The notes: a model not told the origin generated them from the sequence alone. DNA of 64,000 nucleotides from Thelephora terrestris (GCA_015956445.1 WIUZ02000012.1:186001-250000); one strand, 5' to 3'; positions 24,592 through 36,364 are shown, counted from the first letter of the stretch. Made by a program: numbers and translations.

Positions 24592-26525
24592 ATGTCTTCC
24601 TCTTCCAAATGGACTCCTCCTGCTGCTGCCAGCGACCCGATTATCCTGGAGGCCTTGGTACAAATTGCGCCGGAGGCTGGGGTGCCGACCGAGGAGGAGC
24701 ACGCCGATTGGAGTCGCCAATCGATCAGAGCCTTGGTCTCAGCTCGTGGGGGTCCTGAAGCGTTCGGCCCAATTTGGTCCACGGTCTTGCCGATCTGGAG
24801 GCTCAACGCGCTGCAGGGTAGGCTGGAGAAGGAGAAGGAGTTGCGAGGCCCGTGGCAGGTCCATGCACAGGCTTGGATGGTGATTAGTCTCGTCTAAATG
24901 TGGCGGGGAGGGTGGGGACTGAATCTTCTGGCTTCTAGGTTCGCCATCGGGACGTGTGCCGTAGCTTCGGGCTCCCGCCACTCCAAGTAATTGTGGATTG
25001 GGCTGACGAGATGGAAATCGCCGGTTGGCTCATCCCAGGCCCGGTCCCTGTTCCCGACGTCGCGGAAGTGACTCCCGCACCGGCCACCAGTCGTCAGCCG
25101 TCGATTCAGTCACTCAGGAGCGCGAACGAGACCTTCAGTCCAGCTGCCAGCCGCCAACCTCCAATTCGGTCACTTGGGGACGAGAGCGCGGCTCCTACGC
25201 CGTCCGTTAGTCGTCAACCGTCCACTCGACCTACACCGCAGACGTCTGAGCGGGACGAGGACGTGGCCATGGCCGAAACACTGAAGAGGGGTGTCGGGAC
25301 GAGTCAAAGCACGACATCGGAGAGGCGGGGTGGGGTGCCATACGTGGATCTCTCTCGGCAACCCCCAGCTCCCAAGAAGGCACGGGACCTCGTTATGTCC
25401 AACGTTGGGGCGAAGCGTGATCTTCCTGCCTCGCCGAGCAAGGAGGAGTCGATCTCCAAACGTTCGCGGATGACCGGTCGTGCAGGGAAGGAAAAGGAGG
25501 GTCCCGAAGACGTCGTCCCAGCTTTCCCACCTATGGACCTGGCTGGGGAGGTCTATGAGGAGGGTACGCCCCTGAACCTGACTGACTTCCCGGGTGCGCG
25601 CTCGATGGTGCGTTTCGAGGTCCTTTTTCTCGTCGCGCTATGGGTTCTGACGCTTTAGTAGGCGTGTGACTGGTGCAGGGGCAAGCCCAGGATTGGGAAG
25701 GCATGCCGTCCAGCTTGGCACCCGGCCTTGCGGTCAACGGACACGCGGGTGTATCTCATCTGCGATACTTGCGTTGTCCAGAAGAAGGGCTGCAGCTTCA
25801 GGGACATGGACTTCGGGATAACGCACTGGCCGATCGTCGAGTGTTCGGAGGAGGGGGACAATCGCCGCCAAAAGGAGGCCAATCGCAAGGTTAAGGCTTC
25901 GACGGACGAGCCCGTTGGTGAGGAGGGGAGCGTCTCGAAGCCGAAGAAGGCGCCTCGCGTGCGGAAGACTGCTGCCTCTGCAGCTCCGGATCCCTCCTCC
26001 TCTATTTCCACACGCTCGAAGACCAAGGCGGCCACGTTAGGGTCCTCGACTGCGGTTCCCACGTTCGCGATGGCTGGTCTGTCCGTTGGGGGTCCTTCCG
26101 GCGTTTCCTCAGGGCTTCACAGCTGGGAGGTCGACCTCCGCGATTTTGAGCAGGAGTGGGGCACATCCCAGGATTCGCCAGTGGCTATTGAGCAACTGCG
26201 TGCGGCGCTCCGTTCCCAAATTGCCAGGGAACGCCACGAGGTAGATCTCATCGCGGACTTGGTGGCGTCTCGTCGGGATATCGCGAAGGGAATCCTTGCG
26301 AGGATGAACCATGAGATCATAGCTCGCGATGGCCAGCCCGTCTGGGACTCCTCCGACTTTGTGGAGACTTCTGACGATGGGGATGGGGATGGTGACGTGT
26401 CTGTGGGTGCTGTGGGCGACGGCAATATGTTTTTGGACGGCGAGGATGTGGCGGGAGCTGCGGGAGGGGGATCTCAGGGTGTTGGCGAATCTGGAGTGGC
26501 TGAGGAGAGGTTGCGGGATGTTTGA
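24592..26525 (+). CDS. Gypsy antisense accessory protein 1 (half zinc-cluster, coiled coil)
   Basis: Encoded opposite to gag-pol, between pol and the 3' LTR. The start MSSSSKWTPPAAASDPI is followed by EHADWSRQSIRALVSARGG. An intron precedes VRHRDVCRSFGLPPLQVIVD. A long Ser/Pro/Arg linker has repeated SRQPS units (about 25090-25240) and basic NLS-like patches (KKARDLVM, SKRSRMTGRAGKEKE). After another intron comes CDTCVVQKKGC, a C-x2-C-x6-C pattern like the first half of a fungal Zn2Cys6 cluster. Then follow a basic tract, SQIARERHEVDLIADLVASR with heptad spacing, and an acidic Asp/Gly-rich tail. I do not recognise the family. A role in regulating the element or its integration site is speculation. 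Confidence 0.55.
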
Positions 26526-26747
26526 GGAACGAGGAGTAGGTCGCGTCGAATCTTTACAACTATCATCATGTACTTCTTAGCTTCTTGGACTTTTGGTTTC
26601 TTGAATCGACTTGTTTTCTTGGTTTATCGTGTCTGAGAAGTGGTGAGATCCGTGAAATCAGCTGGGTAGGACATGGAGATGGTCTGCCTCCTCTTCGGCG
26701 GGTTGCGGGAGGATGATCGGGAAGCAGGCGCGATAGTGGGGACTAGC

Positions 26748-26765
26748 TCTCCTCGAGACTTTAAA
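26748..26765 (-). other. Internal copy of the Gypsy polypurine motif
   Basis: Exact 18-base repeat of 24441-24458. In both places it is followed by a short imperfect hairpin (ACCxxCCTxGGT). It lies about 270 bases upstream of accessory gene 2, while the LTR-side copy lies about 150 bases upstream of accessory gene 1. It may be a second purine primer or a shared promoter element. Confidence 0.5.
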
Positions 26766-27031
26766 CACCGACCGTCCTCGGTCACCATGACGACGTCCTG
26801 CAGGTCTGAGAGGCGTTCCACGACGGGAGGGGCGGGCAGCGCGGAAGGGAAAAGTCGACGGCACCCGAAGTACAGCTTCGCGGTCCGGTCGGGACGATCG
26901 GGACGGTTCCGGCATCTTCCGAACCACGTGGGACGCAGTACGGTCCGCGAGGAGGGGGGGAAAAACGTCGGGGGTGGTGATCGAGTGAGAAAAGAAAATT
27001 TTTGAAGTCCACCACCACCAGCACGACCGCA

Positions 27032-28342
27032 ATGCCTCTCATCGGGGCTCACTATCTCACCGACGGCGACAATCCTGTGTGGATAAACAACCTTGAAGCT
27101 CGCGATCCCCCCACTGATCGTCCAGGGGTCGGCTTTCTCGACATCACTCTTGCAGACATCGTGGAACGCGTTCGGAGTGAGCGTGGGGATCGCGATGCCT
27201 TGGAAAGGGCCACGAGTTCAGATGCTCTCTTCGGATTCGCTATCAGGGCCATTGAGGACGATCGGGGCCGCCCAGGCCGTCTGGGGGAGGACAGGGTTTG
27301 GAGGCGCCTCCTAGAGATGGGTCTCGCTGCTGATGGGATGTCGGGAGACGTTCGTGAGAGCATCGCGACACGACAGGCCGTTCGTTATACCGCTGTGATC
27401 GCGAACGAGCTCATGAGGCGTCAGGAGGGACTTGAAAACAGGGTATGTCGCCGGGACTGGTCGCATCCGAGCATAGTGCTAACTCTTGAATGGTAGATTG
27501 AGGAAGTCCGTCTTCGCAACGAATGGTTGAGGATCCGCGTGGGAATGATGGACCAGGCCATGGGCGAAATGGATCAGCACTACACCGCAGAGAGTGAGGC
27601 CGGGAGTCACTACGTGAGTCCTAGCTGTCCCGCGCAGGGTCGCGGTGCTGACTGGAGCACAGGTCAGGGGTCTGAACGGCAGGATCACGTGGCTGGAGCA
27701 ATCGCTTGCGGACTTCGTCGAGGCGTCTCTCATGCGTCGGGAGTACTATGGGGAAGTTGGGGTCCGTCGTGAGGAAGTCGCCGCTGTCGCGGAGGAGCCG
27801 GTAGCCGTTGGTGAGGTGGAAGATCCGCCTGTGGTTACGGAGGTCCAGGCCCAGGCAACAGGCGAGGACGGGGATATTGTCCTCGCGCACGGGGAGGATC
27901 GCGAGGAGGCTCCGGTCCCGCTCGAGCGCGCAGAAACCGCAGAAACCGTAGGGGGTGTTGATCATGTGAGTTCATCAACTTGGTCGCGACGTCCACTGGT
28001 TGACCTGGGAAATCGTAGGTACCAACACCAGGTGTGACAGTCGTTGGGGCTAACACCATCGCGCAAGAGGGTCCACCGCCTTCCTATACACGTAACCGCA
28101 ACTACGGGCGACTCCCTCCTGCGGAATCAGACGTGGCGGCTCGTGTACGAATGCTGCAGCACGCTGTCGCCTACATGCTCCGTGCTCGTGAGATGTTCGC
28201 GAGATCCACGGGCAGATATGCGGGATATGAAGACGACCTTGACCCCACGGAGGACGCCATGATGAACGTGGTTGGGGAGACCTCGCGACACATTCGGGCT
28301 GAGTTTGGAGAGGGTCGCGACCACAGAGTTGACGGGGCATAG
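27032..28342 (+). CDS. Gypsy antisense accessory protein 2 (novel coiled-coil PPSY family)
   Basis: Second antisense gene. The start MPLIGAHYLTDGDNPVW is followed by a helical region (LADIVERVRSERGDRDAL). Then comes the family core WRRLLEMGLAADGMSGD and ATRQAVRYTAVIANELM. Introns near 27440, 27610 and 27965 join it to a coiled coil (VRLRNEWLRIRVGMMDQAM), NGRITWLEQSLADFVEASLM and an acidic linker. The C-terminus has GPPPSYTRNRNYGRLPPAES and DVAARVRMLQHAVAYMLRA. The gene at 45727-47540 shares the LL-x-MG, ATR..YTA, coiled-coil and PPSY..G-L-P-x-ES-DV blocks in the same order. Function unknown. Confidence 0.6.
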
Positions 28343-28563
28343 TCCAGGGTAAGAGTGAACCAGCTGGTCATTGATGCGCAACTGCGAAGAGAAAGGGATT
28401 GTAAAGACGATGAAAGAAGGATAGCGTGCGAAGGGAACGTGGGCGTCTAGAAGGTAGATCGAAAGTGAGACAGCGTCAGAATCTTAGAAGGAGGCAGTCG
28501 CGAAAGTAAATAGAGAGGTGCATAGCTATAGTCCAGAATAAATACGAGACAGGCTGGTCTGTT
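28343..28563. other. Convergent gap between accessory gene 2 and Gypsy pol
   Basis: About 220 bases between two converging coding regions; it must hold both 3' ends. No further gene seen. Confidence 0.4.
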
Positions 28564-28745
28564 CTAGAACGAAGGGGAGGCAACCTCGCAATAAGATCCA
28601 GCAGCGGGGTCCAAGGAATCGAAGAAGTGGACATCTTCAGGGTCTTCGCTGGTGGAGTCCTCGTCGTCGGGAAGAGTCGTGAAGCTTGGGTCGCGAGTCT
28701 CTGTACGAGCAAGGTAGGGGATCAGACGAAACCCGGCTACCCTGA
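28564..28745 (-). mobile_element. Gypsy pol, C-terminal end
   Basis: Continues the pol frame beyond the MITE: RVAGFRLIPYLARTETRDPS, an acidic segment DDEDSTSEDPEDVHFFDSL, and a stop at 28564. It is separated from the rest of pol only by the MITE at 28746-29698. Confidence 0.75.
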
Positions 28746-29698
28746 CACTGGGGGCAAGGGGACAAATATCTGGTGGGTACATGCTGAACACATTGTGATC
28801 ACAGTCAACAAGTGATCACAATGTGCCCAGTGGGGGAAATTTGAATACATTCAAAATGTGCCTGGCCATGTGAGTCCAATGTGACCAGTAGGCACATTTT
28901 GATTGTGATCACAATGTACCCATCAATGTGATTTCAATGTGCCCACTGGGAACATTTTGATTGCGATCACAATGTACACATCAATGTGATCTCAATGTGC
29001 CTGCTGTGCACATTTTGATTGTGATCACAATGTTCCCATCAATGTGTTCTCAATGTACCCAGCTCATTACATAATAGTTTCTTTCACAATGTTGTCCGCA
29101 ATGTGTCCAGCATGTGGCTGAGCCACTCATTCAAAATTCTTTCACAAAGTATCCAGTGATGTGTCTAGAATGTGTACAGCCATACACATAGTGATTTCTT
29201 TGAAAGCTCATGGTGAAATCAAACAATATTGGGATTACATTGTGACTACTTCAAAAAGAACCCCCTGGGGACATTATGGACACAACACTGGGTAATTTTT
29301 GAAAGAATTTTGAATGAGTGGCTCAGCCACATGCTGGACACATTGCAGACAACATTGTGAAAGAAACTATTATGTAATGAGCTGGGTACATTGAGAACAC
29401 ATTGATGGGAACATTGTGATCACAATCAAAATGTGCACAGCAGGCACATTGAGATCACATTGATGTGTACATTGTGATCGCAATCAAAATGTCCCCAGTG
29501 GGCACATTGAGATCACATTGATGGGTACATTGTGATCACAATCAAAATGTGCCTACTGGGCACATTGGACTCACATGGCCAGGCACATTTTGAATGTATT
29601 CAAATTTCCCCCACTGGGCACATTGTGATCACTTGTTGACTGTGATCACAATGTGTTCAGCATGTACCCACCAGGTATTTGTCCCCTTGCCCCCAGTG
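28746..29698. mobile_element. CACTG foldback MITE (long subfamily), in Gypsy pol
   Basis: Ends CACTGGGGGCAAGGGG and its inverse, flanked by TGA (28743-28745 and 29699-29701). Nearly the whole 953 bp is a palindrome built from TGTGATCACA, CACATTG and TTCTTTCACAATG words, so the RNA would fold into a long hairpin. No ORF of substance. Full-length relatives lie at 50617-51453 and 62724-63709. Confidence 0.92.
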
Positions 29699-32297
29699 TG
29701 AGCTGAGACTGGGCGCCGTCGAGTTCAGCGACGATGTAAGAGGGGCCAGCCTTCTTGCGAATGACGACATAGGGGCCATTGTACTGGGGCTTGGTCTTGC
29801 GGTTCAGGGACTCTTCGATGCGGGAATTCCGAAAGAGGACCAGAGATCCGGGCTTGAAATCGAAGTCTACAATCTGTGAACCATGGCGCTTCTCAAACCG
29901 TTCTAGGTTCTTGATGCGGGAGGCGGTAACTGTCTCCTGCATCTTTTCGATATCTTCCTCACGCTTCGCCAGCTGACGAGCCCGGATCGCGATGAGTTCC
30001 TCGGTAGAGATGCCAAAGTCTTGGGCCGGGACGAGGTAAGTGGCTTCGAGAATGTCAAAGGGGAGGATAGGGTGGACACCGTGGACCATGTAGTAAGGGG
30101 AGAACCCAGTCGCCTTCCGTACAGTGACACGCTCGGCCCAGAAGACCTGCGGGAGAACCTCGCGCCACTTGGACTCGTTTCCATGACAGGTTTTCATGAC
30201 AGCTTCACGGACATCAAAGTGCTTCGACTCGACAATCCCATTGGCTCGGGAGTTGTAGCCAGAGATGCGGATGTGTCGTATACCGTATCGCGATGCGAGG
30301 ATGTCAAGGGCTGCGATATAGGAGGAACCGTTGTCGGTGACAATCTCGGCGATGCCACCCCAACGACACAGGAGGTCCTGGAAGATGAAGTCGGCGATGA
30401 CCTTGGCAGACTCGGAAGTAGTTGCCCGAGCTTCGGGATAAGATGTAAGCGCATCGCGAGCGTGGATGACGTATCGGTAGCTTCCAGTCCTGGGCATAAG
30501 AAAGGTATCGATATGGGCTTTCCAAAACAGGCCGGGAACGGTCGGGACGGTTGGCGGGATGTAGAAATATTCGGTTTGGCGCAGCTGACACTCGTGGCAT
30601 GTCTTGACGTACCATCGGACGTTCTCACTGAGGCAGGGCCACCAGAAACGCAGAAGGAGGTTGGCTGTCGTCGCGAAGGCTCCCTTGTGGCCGAGGTTGT
30701 CGTGGGCAGACCGAATGAGGCGGAGGCGATCTGAAGGAGGAGGAACGAGCTGTGGGCTACCCTTGCGATTCTTCCGGAACAGCTTGTTGCCAACGAGGAA
30801 GTAGTCTGTGGCTTGGCGGATGAACTGCCGGTAGTCGTGGTCAGAGAGGTCTGGAGGGCGCTCCAAGTCGGACAGGAACTTCTGTATCACGACCAGCCGT
30901 TCTTCACGACGGAGGCCTTTGGGGGACTGGGGGATCACGACATCAGTCTCAGAATCCGGTGAGGAGGATCGCGACGGAGCGGCAGAGTCGTCGGGAGGTT
31001 CTGGAGAGGGTCGAGGGGAAGGAGAGGAGGCATGCAGAGCTGGTTCGGGTTCAATGGCGAATAATATAGAAGGTGCTGGGTCTAGGGGGGATCGAGGTGT
31101 GTTGACTTCGAGGAAGAATCCTGCGCCGAGGTCTATCCACTCTTCTAGTTCGTCCGGGTTGTCGGGAGGCGGATCCTCAGGGGCGCGAGGACGACGGGAG
31201 AGGCCGTCAGCTCCGGTGTGCTTGTCGGCGGGGACGTGGACGAGTTCGAAGTCAAAGAGCAGGATGGCGGATATCCATCGGTTCACGGCATCGTTGGGAT
31301 GGAGCGTAGGGTTATTGAGCATCCCCTTGATAAACTTGGCATCCATTTCCACAGTGAGTTTCTTCACGCCGATGGTGTAAATCTGCGTCTGCTTGAGTGC
31401 GCGAAACAGCCCGAAGAGCTCGAGCTTGGCCTGAGAGTATCGCGACTCGCGATCGTTGAACGTGATGGACCCGAATCGACTGGGGTAGCGCTTTCCGTCT
31501 TCACCGACCTGAAGGAGAATGAAACCAACACCGTTCATGCAGGAGTCGACGGCTAGGATGACTGGGCGTTGCGACTCATAGTCGATAGGGCGTAGAGCTG
31601 GTGAGTTTACGATCGCGGCCTTGAGGTTCTCGATAGCTGCCAACTGCGGGGGTCCGATTTCGAAGGGTTCGTCTTTCCGTGTTAGCTGGATGAGGGGCCT
31701 TGCGACGAGAGTGTAGTTCTTGATGAAGATTCGAAGGACTCCACAGGTTCCCAGAAAAGCTCGAACCTCTGAGACATTTGTCGGGACTGGCCAGTCCTGG
31801 ATGGCCTGGATTCGCGAAGGATCCGCGATACGACCTTCGTAAGTACAGATGTGTCCAAGGATGTCGGCCTGAGGTACTCCGATGAAGGCCTTCTTCCCGC
31901 TAAACGTAGCCCCGTAGGACTTGACGCGCTGGATGATCCGGTGGACTGCTTGGAAGTGCTCCCAGACGAATCGTCGTATGCCTGGGTTTTCGGGGATGGT
32001 CTCGTACGTTCCGTCGGGAAGCTCGTATCGCGACTTTGGGCCTTTGATGGGGACGTCGTCGGCGAAAGGCTGGGTCCAGTGTGGGATCTCGGGTCGAAGG
32101 ATGTGGGATACGTCGCCCTGTAACACGGCTGGGGAGTTCGTCCAACCCATCGGTAGAACTGTGAGTCGGAACGCGCCGAGGGGAGTGTTGAACGTGGTCA
32201 TGTCGCGAGAGTCGGGATGAAGCTGACGCTGGTCGAAGGAGACGTATAGGTCGAGTGTGGTGTAGATGGAGCGACCAGCGAAGTCTTCGGCAACCAC
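29699..32297 (-). mobile_element. Gypsy pol: reverse transcriptase core, RNase H, integrase
   Basis: A single frame of about 860 residues. RT has YTTLDLYVSFDQRQLHPDS, TPLGAFRLTVLPMGWTNSP and FADDVPIKG. The RT thumb has FIGVPQADILGHICTYEGRI and VRAFLGTCGVLRIFIKNYT. RNase H has PVILAVDSCMNGVGFILLQ and FELVHVPADKHTGADGLSRR. Integrase has the zinc HHCC region (HDNLGHKGAFATTANLLL, CHECQLRQTEYFY), DTFLMPRTGSYRYVIHARD, EIVTDNGSSYIAALD and YNSRANGIVESKHFDVREAV. A GPYVVIRKKAGPSYIVAELD tail follows. The N-terminal RT piece lies at 45215-45470, beyond the KDZ insertion. Confidence 0.92.
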
Positions 32298-32304
32298 ATC
32301 GGTG

Positions 32305-33290
32305 CATTAGTGGTTACAATGACTTGATGTAAAATATGTGACAAGGGTGACAAAATCTGACAGATAAATGGTGGGAAGTTCATGTCAACAATTTCTGGCA
32401 CAAAACCTGTGGGTAGGTCCTTGGAGGCAACCAGGGGTTCTTCCAGGGAGTTTGAGTCACTCGTCGAGGGCGGGCTGGTGTGTTCTTACATTTCCCCATA
32501 TGGTATGCATCTATGATGGCGGGGGGCGGGGGCGCGCCACGAATTTCGGGCGGGTGTAGCACCCGTGGGAAATAGCTGTTGAATCGATCACAGCGGGCTT
32601 CCCTCGCTTGGTGGCAGCCTCTTCTCGTCGAAACCCGCTGACAGGTCTCTCCCGCTGTCCCCCACTTATGCTTCCGTCGTTCCCATCCGCCGCTTAATTG
32701 CGAACAATCATTAATCCGGCGTTGAATCCGTGGGAACTCTCTTTTCCGGATTTGATCAAGGCGCCCTCCCTCCCGCCTCCCGCCCGACTGTTTCGCCACT
32801 TTTCCTCGCCATCCGCCCCTCCTTCCTGCGCATCTTGGACATTGTGAGGATCTTTACCTCTTCCTCTTTTCTCCTGTTTTGTTTATCGGCACAGATCGTT
32901 GACTGTTGACCGAAAATTTCGATTTTCGTGATCAGACCCACCCCATCCCCTGCGGCGATCCGCATTGCAAAATTGTCTGTGATTCGCACCCCTGTATTTC
33001 GCCCTCTTCCTGCCCTCGGAATATTGCCATTCCACCGCCCGATTTCTCTCTTGTCATCCATAATTTCCGCCTTCGTAATCGACACGTCACCCTCGCCCTC
33101 CTCGTTTCTGCAACCACCCGCCCTTCAAAACCCTTCGCAACCGGTTCTCTCAGGCTGCTCTCAACCGCGACTCTCTGACTATCGTCATTTTGCAACCAAA
33201 TCTTTCACCCATCGATCGCTTTCGTGATCAGGCTCGCTACCCCCTCCCTCCTCCTTTCTGTGACCATTCACGGCCATCCACGCTCCATCA
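32305..33290 (+). repeat. KDZ left terminal inverted repeat
   Basis: Inverse of 44222-45207. It includes TGACAAGGGTGACAAAATC near the end, a C/G-rich stretch, and a pyrimidine-rich inner part (CACGTCACCCTCGCCC). ORFs of 90-140 codons in it are mirrored at the other end and are not taken as genes. The inner boundary is approximate. Confidence 0.88.
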
Positions 33291-34140
33291 ATTGTCGCGG
33301 TTGGTACCCATCTCACCCGCTGCACTCACCCTTGGTTGTTCACACCCTCTTTGTCAAGTTGGTTAGAATTTCGCTGCTTGCGCTGCCATCACACACTCAC
33401 ACCACCTTTCGACCCTTCCATTCAACACCTTGTTTCTACTACTGCACCCTCTGCTTGTTGTTCCTCGCAGCGCAAACGACTACGACATGTTCACAGCATA
33501 CCGATACCCATCAGCCAACATCAACCAACTGCTGGAGCCGAGCGAGAAGCGAGCGAAGAACAGTCGCCCACATTCAATGGTCGTCTCCCTTTCCAGCAGT
33601 CTGGCGTTCTGTGGAACGTCGCAGCAGTCAGCTAGTCCTCCCAGTCCCAGCCTCTTCTTCAATAGTTTACCATTCTAACTTTGTATTTTGAACCGAACAA
33701 GTTGGCAATCATCCACTCCACGTGAGCCATCGGGGATGTCACTTCTTGTGTGCAGAGAAGGCGTTTGGATTGAATTCAAGGGATGTTCCTGGTCTTGTAG
33801 GGAAATAACTGCATAGCCCGCATCATAGCCCGCATCCTGACCATGCTAGACCACTTTCGGTTCAACACCGTCACACAAAAATTTCTTAGGCTGCACAAGT
33901 GCACAACCCGTCATCCATGTATTGGTATCGGAAGCTATTAGGATGAATAAATAAATGACGTGTAAAACTAAGTACGAAGAACATAAACATGAGACAACGA
34001 AAGCACAGCTAACAGTATTAGTAGTGATTAACGACAGAAATCACGAGAGGAACAGAGATCATGAAAATTGGGTCACCGATGGAATCACGAGGGTAGCGTC
34101 GAAAGTAACAGGAAGGATATCAACGATGGGAATGAGGGTG
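33291..34140. other. KDZ subterminal region, no gene seen
   Basis: A pyrimidine-rich continuation of the left inverted repeat, then an A-rich stretch (33940-34110) downstream of the cargo gene stop. No supported ORF. Confidence 0.4.
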
Positions 34141-36360
34141 CTAAGCCGTTGCAACGCGAAGACGTTTCCTCGATGACGGTACTTCGGGAATAGATCGCTT
34201 GCGACCACGGGGCCGGGGAGCCGGCGGAGTAAGAGCGGGGGATGTCGTTGGTGATGATCCAGCGGGAGAGGGGGTAGCAGGAGGCTGGTCATTCGGCGCG
34301 CGGATTGCAGACAAGATAGCGCGATCTATGTCTTCGACAGTACGGAGACAGTCGGTGAGCTCGTTCTCTGGCTGACCGGCCAACAGCGAAGACCACCAAG
34401 ACACCAGGACGATGAGGGTGTATACTCCAGTTGGCCCGCCGTAGCGAACATTGTCCGTGGCATTGGAAATCTTCATTTCTTCCCACCAGCGCATGATCTG
34501 ACCACCAAGAGACTTCGCTTCGAGTTTGTAGTTCTTCCTATAGCTATGGCCATTCTTGAAAAATACCGCCAGGACTTGTGGTCTATTCTTTGTTGGAAAG
34601 CCCCTTGGAGTCTGTTCTGAATCAGGAGACCTTCTCGTGGCACATGCAGCAAAAGAATTCACCGTTTCCAGGAAACCTAGCACCTTCTCAAGCTGATACC
34701 AGTGCAAGATCAGCGCCGACAACCTTCCTATCTTGTGGACTTCACGGAAGTATTTGAGGGTCTGCTTTAATTTCATCCACCCAGCCTCACTTGCACTCGT
34801 TGGTAGGTCGTCAATGCCGGCGAGAAGGATGTCGTCTGGGCGGCTCGACAACTCGTGGCTTTGATCAACCATGATAGCATCCACAGGTTCTGCAGTCGGT
34901 GAAGCAGGGCGTGGGTTATTTGGTGACACGCCTAAGCAAGGGAGATCGTTGCCGGCGGTGTTAGTTTCGGCTCGTGCGACTGGAAGCGTGATGTCAGGGG
35001 CGTCGTTTGGCAACAAGTCAGAGGAGGGGAGGCTGTTGCCAACAGTATCAGCTTCAGCTAACGCGGCTGGAAGGGTGACGACAGGTTGGAGGGGTGTGGT
35101 GTCTGTGACAGTCGATGCTACCGTGGCTTGGTCTTCGTGCTCCGCCTCAGTATCGGCACCAATGTTCTCCCCGCCGTTTTGTTCAGCAGCCGAGCCTGTG
35201 GAAAGGTCATCGGAGGCTTGCTTTCCGAGACTGTAGAGCTGCCATTCTGAGGGAGCTGTATGGAGTGTCGGAGACGAATTCAACGAAGTATGCGAGACCA
35301 GGACGCACGGTATAGCACATGAATCCATGACGAGAACAAAGCCTTGAACTCTTTAGCTTTCTCACTCCCAATGAACGATTCAAAATCTTGCCCCTGAGGA
35401 GTGGTTCCGGCACACTGGCTGGAAAAGGTTTTCAGACTGAGCGGCGAGGTGAGCGGAGGATGGAAAACCTACAAAAAAGCCACAGGTTTCCCGCCCTTGG
35501 AGGGAGCTGGGCAGGCCAACCAAGCGATGCCCTTGGCAGCGCATTTGTGCTCGGCGTTTCTCAAAATGTTTCCAATGTTTCGGCTTAGGGCTGGGAAGTT
35601 TCTAGAGAAGAACGCGTCAGGTTGTGAATAATGTTGCGTCAAAGTGTGGACGTACTTTTGGTAGTCACGGACCAAAGACAACCTCTCATCCTCGTCGGTT
35701 GTGCGAACGGTCCGACCGTTCTCGTGCCACGTCTCCCGTTGCAATCGAACCTCAGCTTTGATCGCTGCCGACTCAGCGTCGTACAGCTTCCGTGCAATAG
35801 CGTGTTTGTACGAAATGGGAATCTTGGGGTCCTTCAAGGTGAAGCTATCGTGCGGTTCAATTTCGCTCTCTGGGATGTTGACCTCGACCCTAGATTCCAA
35901 ACACGGCACACCGTCCTCGGCCCAACTCTCCACGACGGTCTGTCGGATACGGGAGTCGTAGTACAAGATCATGTACATTTGGACCTCGGACTTCTTCCGC
36001 GGGGCACTATCTTCGAGGTGAAGGTTCCGCCGGCTCGCTACTATCACATCCGCACCCCTTGCCTTGAAAACCCTCTTTATCTGCTGTTGAAGGGTAAGCT
36101 CAAGTCGGAAACAAATATCGCTCGAGGATGCTCACATCAATTCTCTTTTCCTTCCACACTTTCTTGGCTTTCTCAACGGTCCCTTTCTTCTCGACGAGTT
36201 CAGCCGGGGGTTCGGATAGTGGCCAACGCTTGAACCACTCCTCAATAACCATTGGCCAAAATTCATCCCTGAGTTTCCCTTCGTCCCTGCTGCTGCAGTA
36301 CGAAGTGAGATATTCATCAAAGAACTCCTTTTGGTCTTCGGACTGCCAAGAATTTCCCAT
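34141..36360 (-). CDS. KDZ cargo protein 1 (agaricomycete transposon-linked family, unknown function)
   Basis: Spliced gene. Exon 1 (ATG at 36360) has MGNSWQSEDQKEFFDEYLTS and DEFWPMVIEEWFKRWPLSEP. The next exon gives QIKRVFKARGADVIVASRRN, RKLYDAESAAIKAEVRLQRE and, after an intron, NFPALSRNIGNILRNAEHKC and then DFESFIGSEKAKEFKALFSS. A long acidic, low-complexity middle (ALAEADTVGNSLPSSDL-type repeats) leads to a conserved block: MKLKQTLKYFREVHKIG, WYQLEKVLGFLETVN, KNRPQVLAVFFKNGHSYRK, QIMRWWEEMKISNA and YTLIVLVSWWSSLLA. The C-terminus has a bipartite NLS-like RGRKRSIPEVPSSRKRLRV. This layout recurs in agaricomycete genomes near KDZ elements, to my knowledge without an assigned function. Confidence 0.6.
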
Positions 36361-36364
36361 GGTG

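Noticed and set aside
28746-29698. Regularly repeated TGTGATCACA words as a CRISPR array or satellite
   Set aside because: Spacing is irregular, arms are inverted copies of each other, and the block has transposon ends with a 3-bp duplication, so it is a foldback MITE.
32756-33227. ORFs of 90-140 codons, mirrored at 44286-45133
   Set aside because: They lie in the KDZ inverted repeats, overlap on both strands and show no family features; repeats of noncoding ends explain them.
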